Positions 8,896-16,727 of a stretch of 64,000 nucleotides of DNA are shown one piece after another. The notes below the pieces were generated by a model. The model worked only from the letters and a program-made list of their open reading frames with translations. It made no database searches and was not told the origin of the DNA. The DNA comes from Adhaeribacter swui (GTDB lineage Bacteria > Bacteroidota > Bacteroidia > Cytophagales > Hymenobacteraceae). How positions within the stretch are numbered: position 1 is the stretch's first letter; each line of letters opens with the position of its first letter. The DNA lies in NCBI RefSeq assembly GCF_014217805.1, contig NZ_CP055156.1, positions 744,001 to 808,000 of the forward strand, written 5' to 3'. The translations under genes were made by a program, and so were the position numbers.

Positions 8896-10332
8896 TTAGC
8901 GAAACCGGTAACCCAGCGAGAAAAAAGCCCCCAGGCTGGTTAAGTTTACTTTACCCGCGCCCACTCCGGATAGTGGGATTTTTACGAAAGGCTCCGCTCC
9001 TACCGAAATGCCCGGTCTAATTTGTTTACTGTACCCCAGCGATAAATTAAGCACCTGAAAAAAATGCCGATTCTGGTTCGATACAATCCAGTGTTTGCTA
9101 TAGGGCTTACCGTAATTCCAGTAATCGTAACGGTAGTCTTCGTGCAGCATAATGTAGCTGGATAAACCCGTTTGCACATAAATAGATTGCCGCGGCAAAG
9201 CAACTACCGCGTAACGTACATTAATTGGAATATCCAACACCTTACAAACAGCATTTATACTAGTTGGCAAATGCGCACCGGGCGGCCAATAATTGGCTCC
9301 CGGATGGTAATCCTCGGGTTTAGCGCCGTAAACCTTGCGGGCGCGTACCGCCCCAGTAGATATTGCCCAGCGCTTACTGAAGTGGTAACTCAACAAAACG
9401 CCCACGTTGGTACTGGCTTTTTCGGGCTTTACAAAACCCACGGTGCTAAAATCAGGTCCGAATACCAGGCTTACGCTTACTTTACTCATAAAAGTTGTTG
9501 GTACATTTTTAAGAGCCGAATCAACTTCTGCGGTCGGATTAGCCTGAGTTGAATCTACTAGCGTTACTTTATCAGCCGGCATTAAAGCGGCAGGCAGTTC
9601 CGTTTGAATTGCCGTTGAATCTATTGTATTCTTATTTGCTCCTGGCAAAATTGCTGGGTTTTCGGTTTGTGCGGGATTGTTTGTTTGTTCGCCTATTTTA
9701 TTATTAAGCGCGGTACTGGGTGTATTGGCTCCAGCAACAGCACTATTTTTTAAAAAATCCTTTGTGCCGGCCGGATCTGTATTTGTAATTACCGGAACGG
9801 TTAGCTGGTTTTGTTTAGTTTGGTTGTTAGTAAACCCATTATTACCCGCCCGGCTATTGCTACCGGCTTTTGGTAAAGTTTTTACAGCTAAATTATGGGG
9901 CCGTTGGAGCAAACGCGTTGGTTGATTTGTTTGCTCCGCTGCCTCCGGCAAATTAGTAGTTGGTGTTTTATCAGCCAGTTTTTTGGCAGACAACGGCTCC
10001 TTATATCCTGGCACCAAAGTTTCGGGAGTAGTTGGCTCCGGCGTTTTGGTAACAACCGGCGCATTGTTCCGGGTAGCATTCATCGGCATACTAGTTGAGG
10101 CTGGTTCGCGGGTAGTAAAATAATACACCGTTACGCCACTCACCAATAACAGCAAGGCCAGCAACATTCTTTTGGTCCAGGTACCCAAAACTGCAGGGCG
10201 CTGGTTGGCAGCATCCAGCTTTTGCTCCATTTCCCGCCAGGCCTCCGGGTCAAATTCCGGCTCGAATGAATCTGCAGCCTGCCGGAACATATGGTCCAGT
10301 TCTTCTTCCTCAGGCATATTTCTTGAATTCAT
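8896..10332 (-). CDS. Anti-sigma-like membrane protein fused to a C-terminal outer-membrane barrel
   Basis: A 478-residue protein with an unusual build. Residues 1-75 are cytoplasmic and acidic (EEEELDHMFRQAADSFEP and DPEAWREMEQKL), like the N-terminal parts of Bacteroidota anti-sigma factors. One membrane span follows (about 79-96), then a long Asn/Thr/Pro-rich linker (about 97-280). The C-terminal 200 residues form beta strands (VSVSLVFGPDFSTVG, WAISTGAVRARKVYG, YVQTGLSSYIMLHEDYRY, final GAFFSLGYRFR) like the PorT/OmpA-type barrel domain. The start overlaps the ECF sigma gene by 23 bases, so the pair is translationally linked. This fits a regulator that tethers the sigma factor; whether the barrel inserts in the outer membrane is not known. 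Confidence 0.75.
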   Translation of the reverse strand: MNSRNMPEEEELDHMFRQAADSFEPEFDPEAWREMEQKLDAANQRPAVLGTWTKRMLLALLLLVSGVTVYYFTTREPASTSMPMNATRNNAPVVTKTPEPTTPETLVPGYKEPLSAKKLADKTPTTNLPEAAEQTNQPTRLLQRPHNLAVKTLPKAGSNSRAGNNGFTNNQTKQNQLTVPVITNTDPAGTKDFLKNSAVAGANTPSTALNNKIGEQTNNPAQTENPAILPGANKNTIDSTAIQTELPAALMPADKVTLVDSTQANPTAEVDSALKNVPTTFMSKVSVSLVFGPDFSTVGFVKPEKASTNVGVLLSYHFSKRWAISTGAVRARKVYGAKPEDYHPGANYWPPGAHLPTSINAVCKVLDIPINVRYAVVALPRQSIYVQTGLSSYIMLHEDYRYDYWNYGKPYSKHWIVSNQNRHFFQVLNLSLGYSKQIRPGISVGAEPFVKIPLSGVGAGKVNLTSLGAFFSLGYRFR

Positions 10333-10876
10333 CCGGTTGACTTTTTTTTAGCATGGCTTGCAAATTAACGCGCGCCTTCGACAAGTTTGACTTAGAAGTA
10401 CCCACCGATATGCCCAGTAATTCCGATATTTCTTCGTGGGTATATCCATCAATGGCGTACAGGTTAAACACAGCCCGGTAACCCGGCGACAACCGTTGCA
10501 CCAACTGCATCAAATCGGCGTGGCTTAGCTGATTCGTAATGTTTTCGGTGGTAGTTTCCTGGTCGGCTTCTTCTAAATCACGGTGGTGGTAATGTTTGTA
10601 GTTGTGGCGGTAATTATCCAGAGCCGTATTAATCATTACGCGCCGCAACCATCCTTTAAAAGATTTTTCTGTATCGTATTTTTCAATTTTAGTGAATACT
10701 TTCATAAACCCATCATTGAGCACTTCGCGGGCTTCTTCATTACTCTTAGAATAACGCACGCAAATACTCATCGCATACCCATAGAAGTACCGATACAACT
10801 TGCGCTGTGCTTCCCGGTCCTGCTGTAAGCAGCCCTTTATCAGGAGTCGAATTTCTTCAAAACTATTTTCAGCCAC
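10310..10876 (-). CDS. ECF-type RNA polymerase sigma factor
   Basis: A 188-residue sigma factor with region 2 at about 18-92 (DREAQRKLYRYFYGYAMSI to FKGWLRRVMINTALDNYRH) and region 4 at about 118-178 (LSPGYRAVFNLYAIDGYTHEEISELLGIS, then a helix with SKSNLSKAR). There is no region 1 or 3, as expected for ECF sigma factors. The downstream gene overlaps it by 23 bases and encodes the likely membrane-bound anti-sigma partner. The target promoters are unknown; such units are often autoregulated, but no duplicated promoter motif is evident. Confidence 0.92.
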   Translation of the reverse strand: MAENSFEEIRLLIKGCLQQDREAQRKLYRYFYGYAMSICVRYSKSNEEAREVLNDGFMKVFTKIEKYDTEKSFKGWLRRVMINTALDNYRHNYKHYHHRDLEEADQETTTENITNQLSHADLMQLVQRLSPGYRAVFNLYAIDGYTHEEISELLGISVGTSKSNLSKARVNLQAMLKKSQPDEFKKYA

Positions 10877-11617
10877 GTACTTCTGTTTTGCGCCCCCAGC
10901 ACGAAAGGTTTTACAGGATGGTTGCCTCGCTTTACTAAAATTTTAAAATTTCTTTTAAGATAATGATTTCAAGAGAAATTAGTAGGCATTAAAACGAATA
11001 AGGATAAGATGCTCAAAACTAATTTTATCCTTTTTTCAATTTTCCCGTTTTCTGATGAATGTAACATAAGCTAAAGCACAACCTAAAAACAGGCGGCATA
11101 CTTGATGTTCACTTTAATTCCGGATGCCAGTAATAGCCAGAACAGGTAATAAGTTTGCAAGAAAATTTTTCCACAAACCGGTCAATTCTACTGGCTTTTC
11201 GGGACTAAAAAGTCCAGTAACACTCCATAAAATACCATTAACAATGTGGATAACTCGTGGATAAACCCGACTAATCCACATTTTAACAACCGTTCCCTTT
11301 TTCCTGGCACTTAAGTTGAGGCTATTTTTTTTAAGAAATAAGGCAATCTGTAAAACTCCTGCAGAAATTACCCAAACCATTTTGCCGAAATTTTCTTATT
11401 TCAGGTGCGGTTCTGTTTTAATAATTTAAAAAATGCAGCTTTATAGGAACCCGTTTTTTAAAATTTTTAAATTTACCAGATCACAGAACTAAACTTAACT
11501 CTTTGATTTACTATATTTTAAAAAGCTACCTTGCCGAAGCAAGTTATTCGGTCAAACAATCTGCGGGTTCTGTTCGTTTTACATAAACAATTATTCGTTC
11601 AACCCTTATCCACAACT
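10877..11617. other. Gene-free region with clustered DnaA-box-like sites (candidate origin or DnaA-responsive region)
   Basis: This 740-base stretch holds no supported gene. It contains one perfect DnaA box on the minus strand (TGTGGATAA, 11245-11253) and a near-perfect one 11 bases on (CGTGGATAA, 11256-11264). Near-matches lie on the plus strand at 11167-11175 (TTTTCCACA) and 11272-11280 (TAATCCACA), and a second perfect box at 11606-11614 (TTATCCACA). A very AT-rich stretch at about 11420-11520 could be an unwinding element. A hairpin with a T6 tail lies at 11000-11036. No dnaA gene is near, and neighbouring gene directions give only weak support for an origin. Confidence 0.35.
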
Positions 11618-13042
11618 ATGATCTACCAGGAATCTCAGGGAAAGCAATTCTTAACCAGTGTTCATCATTATTTCGACGAAGCGGCCCGGCATTCTACCTT
11701 ACCACCCGGCATTCTGGAACAAATTAAAATATGCAACAGTGTTTACAAAGTTAACTTTCCGGTAGAAGTAGACGGCAAAGTAGAAGTAATTGAGGGAATC
11801 CGGGCGCAGCATAGTCACCACAAACTGCCCACCAAAGGCGGTATCCGGTACAGCATGCACGTTGACGAAGACGAAGTAATTGCCCTGGCTACTTTAATGA
11901 CTTTTAAATGCGCCCTGGTAGATGTGCCGTTTGGTGGCGCCAAAGGCGGCGTTAAAATAAACCCGCGTACCACGCCAGTAGAAGTACTCGAAAAAGTAAC
12001 CCGCCGGTTTGCGAGCGAACTTATCAAGAAAAACTTAATAGGCCCCGGCATGGACGTACCCGCACCGGATTACGGTACCGGCAGCCGCGAAATGGCCTGG
12101 ATTGCCGATACCTATCATACTTTTAAATACGGCGAAACCAACGCACTAGGCTGCGTTACGGGTAAACCGGTGGGGCAAGGCGGTATCAGGGGCCGGACCG
12201 AAGCAACCGGTTTAGGTATTTACTTTGGCTTACGCGAAGCTTTACAAGACACCGAAATTCTGGAACAGTTAAAAGTTTCGCCGGGCTTATCCGGTAAACG
12301 TTTGATTTTGCAAGGCTTGGGTAATGTAGGTTACCATGCGGCCACGTTTTGCCAGCAAGATGGCGTTATAATTACGGGTATTGCCGAGCGCGAGGGCGGT
12401 ATTTACAACCCCAATGGCTTAGACGTAGAAGCTGTTTTTAATCACCGCAAAGAATCGGGCTCTATTTTAAATTATCCCGGCGCTACCAACGTAGAACAGT
12501 CGTTGGATTTACTCGAATACGACTGCGATATTTTGCTGCCGGCCGCCCTCGAAAACCAGATCGACGAAAACAATGCCGAACGCATTAAAGCCCGCATTAT
12601 TGCCGAAGGTGCCAACGGGCCAGTAACGCAACCCGCCGAACAAATTTTATTAAAACGTAATATTTACATTCTGCCGGATTTGTATTTAAACGCTGGCGGG
12701 GTAACCGTTTCTTACTTTGAGTGGCTGAAAAACTTATCGAACGTACGGTTTGGCCGCATGGGTAAACGCGCCGAAGAAGCCAGTTTAAGACGAATTATTG
12801 ATACCATTGAAACTTCCACGGGCAAAAGCATTTCTACCAAAGAAAGACAATTGATTATCCGGGGAGCCGATGAAATTACTTTGGTACGGTCGGGTTTAGA
12901 AGACACCATGATTTCGGCGTATCACGAAATGCGGGAAGTCATGCGCCAGCACCCCACCGTATCGGATTTACGCACGGCCGCCTTTTACAGCGCTACCGAA
13001 AAAATTGCGGTAAGCTATTTATCCTTGGGAATATTTCCGTAA
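11618..13042 (+). CDS. gdhA: Glu/Leu/Phe/Val family NAD(P)-dependent amino-acid dehydrogenase (probable glutamate dehydrogenase)
   Basis: The enzyme interconverts glutamate and 2-oxoglutarate plus ammonia. Residues 1-190 form the substrate domain: Lys73 in LPTKGGIRY, Lys97 in TFKCALVD and the catalytic Lys109 in PFGGAKGG, with the 24- and 12-residue spacing seen in characterised GDHs. GPGMDVPAPDYGTG follows. The Rossmann domain starts at QGLGNVGYHAA. I chose the ATG at 11618 (474 aa). A longer reading from a TTG at 11531 would add 29 residues unrelated to the family and would run through a perfect DnaA box. Coenzyme preference cannot be read. A strong bidirectional terminator follows. Confidence 0.92.
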   Translation: MIYQESQGKQFLTSVHHYFDEAARHSTLPPGILEQIKICNSVYKVNFPVEVDGKVEVIEGIRAQHSHHKLPTKGGIRYSMHVDEDEVIALATLMTFKCALVDVPFGGAKGGVKINPRTTPVEVLEKVTRRFASELIKKNLIGPGMDVPAPDYGTGSREMAWIADTYHTFKYGETNALGCVTGKPVGQGGIRGRTEATGLGIYFGLREALQDTEILEQLKVSPGLSGKRLILQGLGNVGYHAATFCQQDGVIITGIAEREGGIYNPNGLDVEAVFNHRKESGSILNYPGATNVEQSLDLLEYDCDILLPAALENQIDENNAERIKARIIAEGANGPVTQPAEQILLKRNIYILPDLYLNAGGVTVSYFEWLKNLSNVRFGRMGKRAEEASLRRIIDTIETSTGKSISTKERQLIIRGADEITLVRSGLEDTMISAYHEMREVMRQHPTVSDLRTAAFYSATEKIAVSYLSLGIFP

Positions 13043-13060
13043 ACGTTTTTTAAATTTTTT

Positions 13061-13100
13061 AAACAAAACCCGCTGGCCCAACACCAGCGGGTTTTGTTTT
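13061..13100. terminator. Bidirectional terminator between convergent genes
   Basis: A perfect 16-bp stem (13061-13076 with 13084-13099) with a 7-base loop and A/T runs on both sides. It serves the dehydrogenase gene on plus and the 79-residue gene on minus. Confidence 0.9.
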
Positions 13101-13339
13101 TATGCTTGTTGCTGTAGTTGTTTTACTTTTTCCTGCTGCAAAGTAAAATATTCTTCCCAGTCCGAAATAGTCGTATCGTCGAAGGAAATATCGCGGTTAA
13201 TCAGTTCTTGTTTAAAATCATCGAAGCTCAACTCGTACCATTTTTCGAGCCGGTGCGAAGGGTGCGTCAGGCCGAAGTCGTTGGCCAGGTAAGTAAAAAA
13301 CTGATTGTTGATCTCGTTTAACAAATCCTCTTTTTCCAT
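13100..13339 (-). CDS. Small hypothetical protein (79 aa)
   Basis: A hydrophilic, acidic 79-residue protein beginning MEKEDLLNEINNQFFTYLAN and ending in a Gln-rich helix. No membrane span, cysteine cluster or signal is present. I do not recognise the family. The ATG start, the shared terminator at its 3' end and normal codon use support a real gene. The composition suggests a cytoplasmic helical protein. Confidence 0.65.
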   Translation of the reverse strand: MEKEDLLNEINNQFFTYLANDFGLTHPSHRLEKWYELSFDDFKQELINRDISFDDTTISDWEEYFTLQQEKVKQLQQQA

Positions 13340-13578
13340 GATTACCAGCTTTTTAGTTTATTTAAAATACTACGAAGCAATTTTCCGGATGTTAAAGTAA
13401 GTCTGGTTTAAATGGCACAAACCGTATTTAGCCGGATAAACTTCGGGTAACCAGAAAAACTACCAACCAGCCACCGCATTAACACGGATATTTTTTAAAA
13501 ATTTTAATTTCTGTAATCTTGGCCTAACTGGTTTGCGTTAGATTTTTCTTGCATTCTTTACTTTAAGCTTACCTTATT

Positions 13579-14130
13579 ATGGCAGTAGCACTGGATCAGA
13601 TTCCGTTTTTCGACGCGGAAAATAACTACTACAATGTTATTATCGAAACGCCGAAAGGCAGCCGCAACAAAATGGCTTACGATGAAAAATTGGGGTTAAT
13701 TAAACTTAAAGGCGTTTTACCGGTGGGCGCAAGTTTCCCGTATGATTTCGGCTTTTTGCCCCGCACCCATGGCGAAGACGGCGACCCGGTAGATGTGCTG
13801 GTGTTAATGGATGAGCCCGTGAGCCCCGGCTGTTTGGTGCCCGCCCGGCTAGTGGGTGTTATTGCCGCCGACCAAACCGAAGAAGGAAATACCGTACGCA
13901 ACGATCGGTTGTTAGCTGTTTCGGCAATTTCGCGCACGCACCAGCACATTCAGGATATAAAAGATGTAGACAAGCGGTTGTTGGAAGAAATAGAGCATTT
14001 TTTTAAATCTTACAACGTAATGCGCCAAGCTGATTTTGTAGTAGTCGGCCGCTACGGAGCCAAGAAAGCCCAACAACTAGTAACCCAGGCCGGCAAAGCT
14101 TTTGAAAAGAAGCAAGAACAGGAAAAGTAA
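13579..14130 (+). CDS. ppa: Inorganic pyrophosphatase, family I
   Basis: The enzyme splits pyrophosphate into two phosphates and so pulls biosynthetic reactions forward; it is cytoplasmic and Mg-dependent. The family signature is visible as DGDPVD (Asp67, Asp69, Asp72). Other active-site parts include ETPKGSRNKMAYDE near the start, SFPYDFGFLP, and ARLVGVIAADQ with later DKRLL. At 183 residues it has normal length. The gene stands alone and runs toward the minus-strand membrane-protein gene with only 16 bases between the two stops. Confidence 0.95.
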   Translation: MAVALDQIPFFDAENNYYNVIIETPKGSRNKMAYDEKLGLIKLKGVLPVGASFPYDFGFLPRTHGEDGDPVDVLVLMDEPVSPGCLVPARLVGVIAADQTEEGNTVRNDRLLAVSAISRTHQHIQDIKDVDKRLLEEIEHFFKSYNVMRQADFVVVGRYGAKKAQQLVTQAGKAFEKKQEQEK

Positions 14131-14146
14131 GTAAAAGCGGTTTTTT

Positions 14147-15187
14147 TTATAAAAGTGGATAAGCATCATCCGGCACGCACTCATTCCGGACAGGTATATT
14201 GTTTTTCTCCAGCTCGCTTTTTAAGCTCAGCCAATGTTTCACTCGTAAAGTACCGGCCGGATACAGTTTACTTTTAAAATCCTGGGTAATCACGCGTAGG
14301 CTGTATGGTCTTTTTCCTTCTTGCTCAAAAACCACTTCTCTTATATTTGGCAAGTAATACCGGCGGTTAACCCAAGGCCTTGTATGATTCCTGATAATTA
14401 AATGGTTGTCTGATAAACCAAAATAGTGCATCATCCAGGAAAATGGCAGAAACCAGAATAACATGAATGCTAAAGGAATTAGAAAAGCCTCAGATGGAGC
14501 AGTTAAATTTCTTAACGGGATAGATGCAAAAACAATTATAGGTACCCACAGCAATATTCCAGACAAGCTGGTAAACTGGTTACCTTTAAAATAGGTAAAA
14601 TTTTCATCTTCCAGAATAGAACTATCTTGATTGAGCAAAGTGTCAGGATTAACTTTTTCACCGAGCACCGCTTCTTGCAAATACAATTTAATCAATGAAG
14701 CATTCGAGTACATCCCATCGAAAATATATTTCACCTTTCCTGTTTTAAAAGTTAATTGAGCACCTTCCATCGGGAAATCATACAAGTAAGGGAACGGCTT
14801 TTTCCCAGTTAATTCCATAGCAACTAAATCTTTGAAGAAATAAGTCTCTACTTGTCCAAAGGACTTAAATGTAATCTTTTCGGTATCCAGAGCTATTGAA
14901 GGTACATTTTTATAAATTCTGGGAATTGTATAAACTGCCAAAAATAAAAGCCAGAAAATAAAAAATGGCAAGAGCTGCTCTTTGGATTTTAAAGCACGGC
15001 TTTGGTATGTTTCAATAAAATCAAGTAAAAAGAAGATACCAAAGCCGCCAGTAAGAAGTACCGTAAATATTATGGATAAGTAAAAATTTAAAAAATGCCG
15101 TTTACTAGTTATTTGCTTCATGTGCCCCCAAGCTGTTTTCAGGAAAGCTTTATCTTTTATATGCTTCCGTAAATTGGGCAATTTCAA
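14147..15187 (-). CDS. Hypothetical membrane protein with PH-like segments
   Basis: A 346-residue protein with two pairs of hydrophobic spans, at about 33-57 plus 70-88 and about 210-226 plus 233-256. After each pair comes a beta-rich soluble part: SIALDTEKITFKSFGQVETYFFKDLVAMEL near 95, and DNHLIIRNHTRPWVNRRYYLPNIREVVFE near 266. This doubled layout resembles bacterial PH-domain membrane proteins. The function is unknown. It starts 16 bases after the HAD gene and is probably the last gene of a three-gene minus-strand unit. Confidence 0.65.
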   Translation of the reverse strand: MKLPNLRKHIKDKAFLKTAWGHMKQITSKRHFLNFYLSIIFTVLLTGGFGIFFLLDFIETYQSRALKSKEQLLPFFIFWLLFLAVYTIPRIYKNVPSIALDTEKITFKSFGQVETYFFKDLVAMELTGKKPFPYLYDFPMEGAQLTFKTGKVKYIFDGMYSNASLIKLYLQEAVLGEKVNPDTLLNQDSSILEDENFTYFKGNQFTSLSGILLWVPIIVFASIPLRNLTAPSEAFLIPLAFMLFWFLPFSWMMHYFGLSDNHLIIRNHTRPWVNRRYYLPNIREVVFEQEGKRPYSLRVITQDFKSKLYPAGTLRVKHWLSLKSELEKNNIPVRNECVPDDAYPLL

Positions 15188-15203
15188 CTAATTAACCTAG
15201 GAT

Positions 15204-15908
15204 TTACACGCTTTGCTGCTGCAGATATGCTGGCAATAAGCTAATATCGGGCAGTTCGTGGTAGGCCAGGTTGGCCGAGGCGTCGACCGTTACTACTTCG
15301 TGAATCCAGGTGGTATGGAAGGGAATGTATATGGCCCGGGCACCCAAATTGCAAATAGGCAGAATGTCGGATTTTAAAGAATTGCCCACCATTAAAAATT
15401 CATCCACGGCAATATTGTTCCGTTTTAATACGCGTTGGTAAGTAGCTTCGTCTTTTTCGCTTAAAATTTCCACGTGATCAAAATATTCAGCCAGACCGGA
15501 GCGGGCAATTTTACTTTCCTGGTCAAACAAATCGCCTTTGGTAAGCAGCATTAAAGTATAATCGGGCTGTAAAAGCTGCAAGGTTTCTTCTACGCCAGGC
15601 AATAGTTCTACCGGATGATCGAGCATCACCTTACCCAGGTTGATAATCTGCTGCACCTCGGCACCGGATATTTTACCACCGGATAATTCAATGGCGGTTT
15701 CGATCATCGATAAAATAAAGCCTTTAATGCCGTAGCCAAAAATTTTCAGGTTCCGGATTTCGTAGCCATAAAGCTTTTCGTCCAGGTTTTCGGCGCCCAC
15801 GTATTTGCCTATTATTTCCCGGAACCGCTCGTGCGTAACGGTAAAAATAGGTTCGTTTACCCACAGGGTATCATCGGCATCTAAGCCAATAACTTTTATA
15901 TTTTTCAT
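15204..15908 (-). CDS. HAD-superfamily hydrolase
   Basis: A 234-residue phosphatase-like protein. Motif I is GLDADDTLW (nucleophile Asp10, general acid Asp12), motif II is LLTKGD (Thr), motif III includes the Lys in FDHVEILSEKDE, and motif IV is GNSLKSDI. A helical cap lies between motifs I and II, as in haloacid dehalogenase/phosphoglycolate-phosphatase relatives. The substrate is unknown. It starts 7 bases after the stop of the CAT-like gene, so the two are co-transcribed. Confidence 0.88.
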   Translation of the reverse strand: MKNIKVIGLDADDTLWVNEPIFTVTHERFREIIGKYVGAENLDEKLYGYEIRNLKIFGYGIKGFILSMIETAIELSGGKISGAEVQQIINLGKVMLDHPVELLPGVEETLQLLQPDYTLMLLTKGDLFDQESKIARSGLAEYFDHVEILSEKDEATYQRVLKRNNIAVDEFLMVGNSLKSDILPICNLGARAIYIPFHTTWIHEVVTVDASANLAYHELPDISLLPAYLQQQSV

Positions 15909-15915
15909 TTTTAGC

Positions 15916-16545
15916 TTACTCGTTTAACAAATCCTGAAATTTTTTAAAAAATTCGCCAACATGGTACCCGTCCATTAAACCATGGTGCACGGTTAACGAA
16001 ACGGGTAGCCAAAGCTTATCTTGTTCCCAAAAGTATTTACCAAAGGTTATTTTGGGTACGCTGTCTTTGTAAGTAAAACTGCGCGCATGCGATAAACTGG
16101 TAAAACTAACCCAGGGAATAGCGGAATAATGAATTACATCTAAGCGCCCGGTGTTTTCGTTTAAGCCCAAGCCCGATAAGGCTTTTATCTTTTCGATTGC
16201 CCGGTTTGCCCCTTCCGCAAAATTTTTAAAATCTGCTTGAAACTCAAAAAAAGAAAACCCAAAAGTAGTATCGTCGCGCAAAACCGTGGGCGAGGCATGA
16301 ATGGTATCGTAGCAGAATACTTTATCTTCTTCTATCCGGTACCGGAAATTTTCGATGGTGTTAACGGCTGCCAAAGATTGGTATAAGTAATACAAGTAAA
16401 ACGACCCGCCTACGGTTTTCACTTTTTTATAAGCGGCGGTGGCATCTACGTTAGTTACTAAACTAAAAAAAGGCTCTTCGAAACGGGAGAAAAACTGGAA
16501 ATGTTCTTTCCGGTTCCAGGTAGCCACGGCTAGTTCTTTTTTCAT
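15916..16545 (-). CDS. Chloramphenicol acetyltransferase-like acyltransferase
   Basis: A 209-residue protein of the CAT fold. The catalytic motif HHxxxDG is present as HHGLMDG (His187/His188, Asp192), and the N-terminal pattern (NRKEHFQFFSRFEEPFFSLVTNVDATAAY) matches the family. Typical acetyl-CoA-dependent CATs form trimers in the cytoplasm. The gene is embedded in an ordinary chromosomal unit with a HAD phosphatase and a membrane protein and has no mobile element next to it. Resistance to chloramphenicol is therefore possible but not shown. A perfect -7 box lies 20 bases upstream of the ATG. Confidence 0.85.
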   Translation of the reverse strand: MKKELAVATWNRKEHFQFFSRFEEPFFSLVTNVDATAAYKKVKTVGGSFYLYYLYQSLAAVNTIENFRYRIEEDKVFCYDTIHASPTVLRDDTTFGFSFFEFQADFKNFAEGANRAIEKIKALSGLGLNENTGRLDVIHYSAIPWVSFTSLSHARSFTYKDSVPKITFGKYFWEQDKLWLPVSLTVHHGLMDGYHVGEFFKKFQDLLNE

Positions 16546-16564
16546 AGTAAATTATAAAAGCGTG

Positions 16565-16572
16565 CAAATATA
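16565..16572 (-). promoter_or_regulatory. Bacteroidota -7 box of the CAT-like/HAD unit
   Basis: On the minus strand this reads TATATTTG, a perfect TAnnTTTG, 20 bases before the ATG of the acyltransferase gene. No TTTG is found at the usual 19-21 base distance upstream, so the call rests on the -7 element alone. Confidence 0.4.
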
Positions 16573-16676
16573 AACAGTTGAGCCGCAAAGCCGCACTACG
16601 AGTAACTGCTTAAATCCTATAGATTTCTAAGCTGAGCAAAATCTTAATAAATTTAAAAATTAGGAAGCGGTTAAAA

Positions 16677-16710
16677 ACAAAAAGCCCTTGCGGCTGCAAG
16701 GGCTTTTTGT
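16677..16710 (-). terminator. Strong terminator of the M16 peptidase gene
   Basis: A perfect 15-bp stem (16677-16691 with 16696-16710), tetraloop GGCT, with T-run in the minus direction. It lies 18 bases past the peptidase stop. Confidence 0.9.
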
Positions 16711-16727
16711 GGTAAATTTTTAAAAAT

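Noticed and set aside
11114-11380. 88-residue minus-strand reading frame
   Set aside because: It lies across the DnaA-box cluster, has no recognisable domain, and its few hydrophobic stretches look like chance translation of AT-rich DNA.
11531-11617. TTG-started N-terminal extension of the dehydrogenase
   Set aside because: The added 29 residues are unrelated to the family and run through a DnaA box; ATG 11618 fits the conserved fold.
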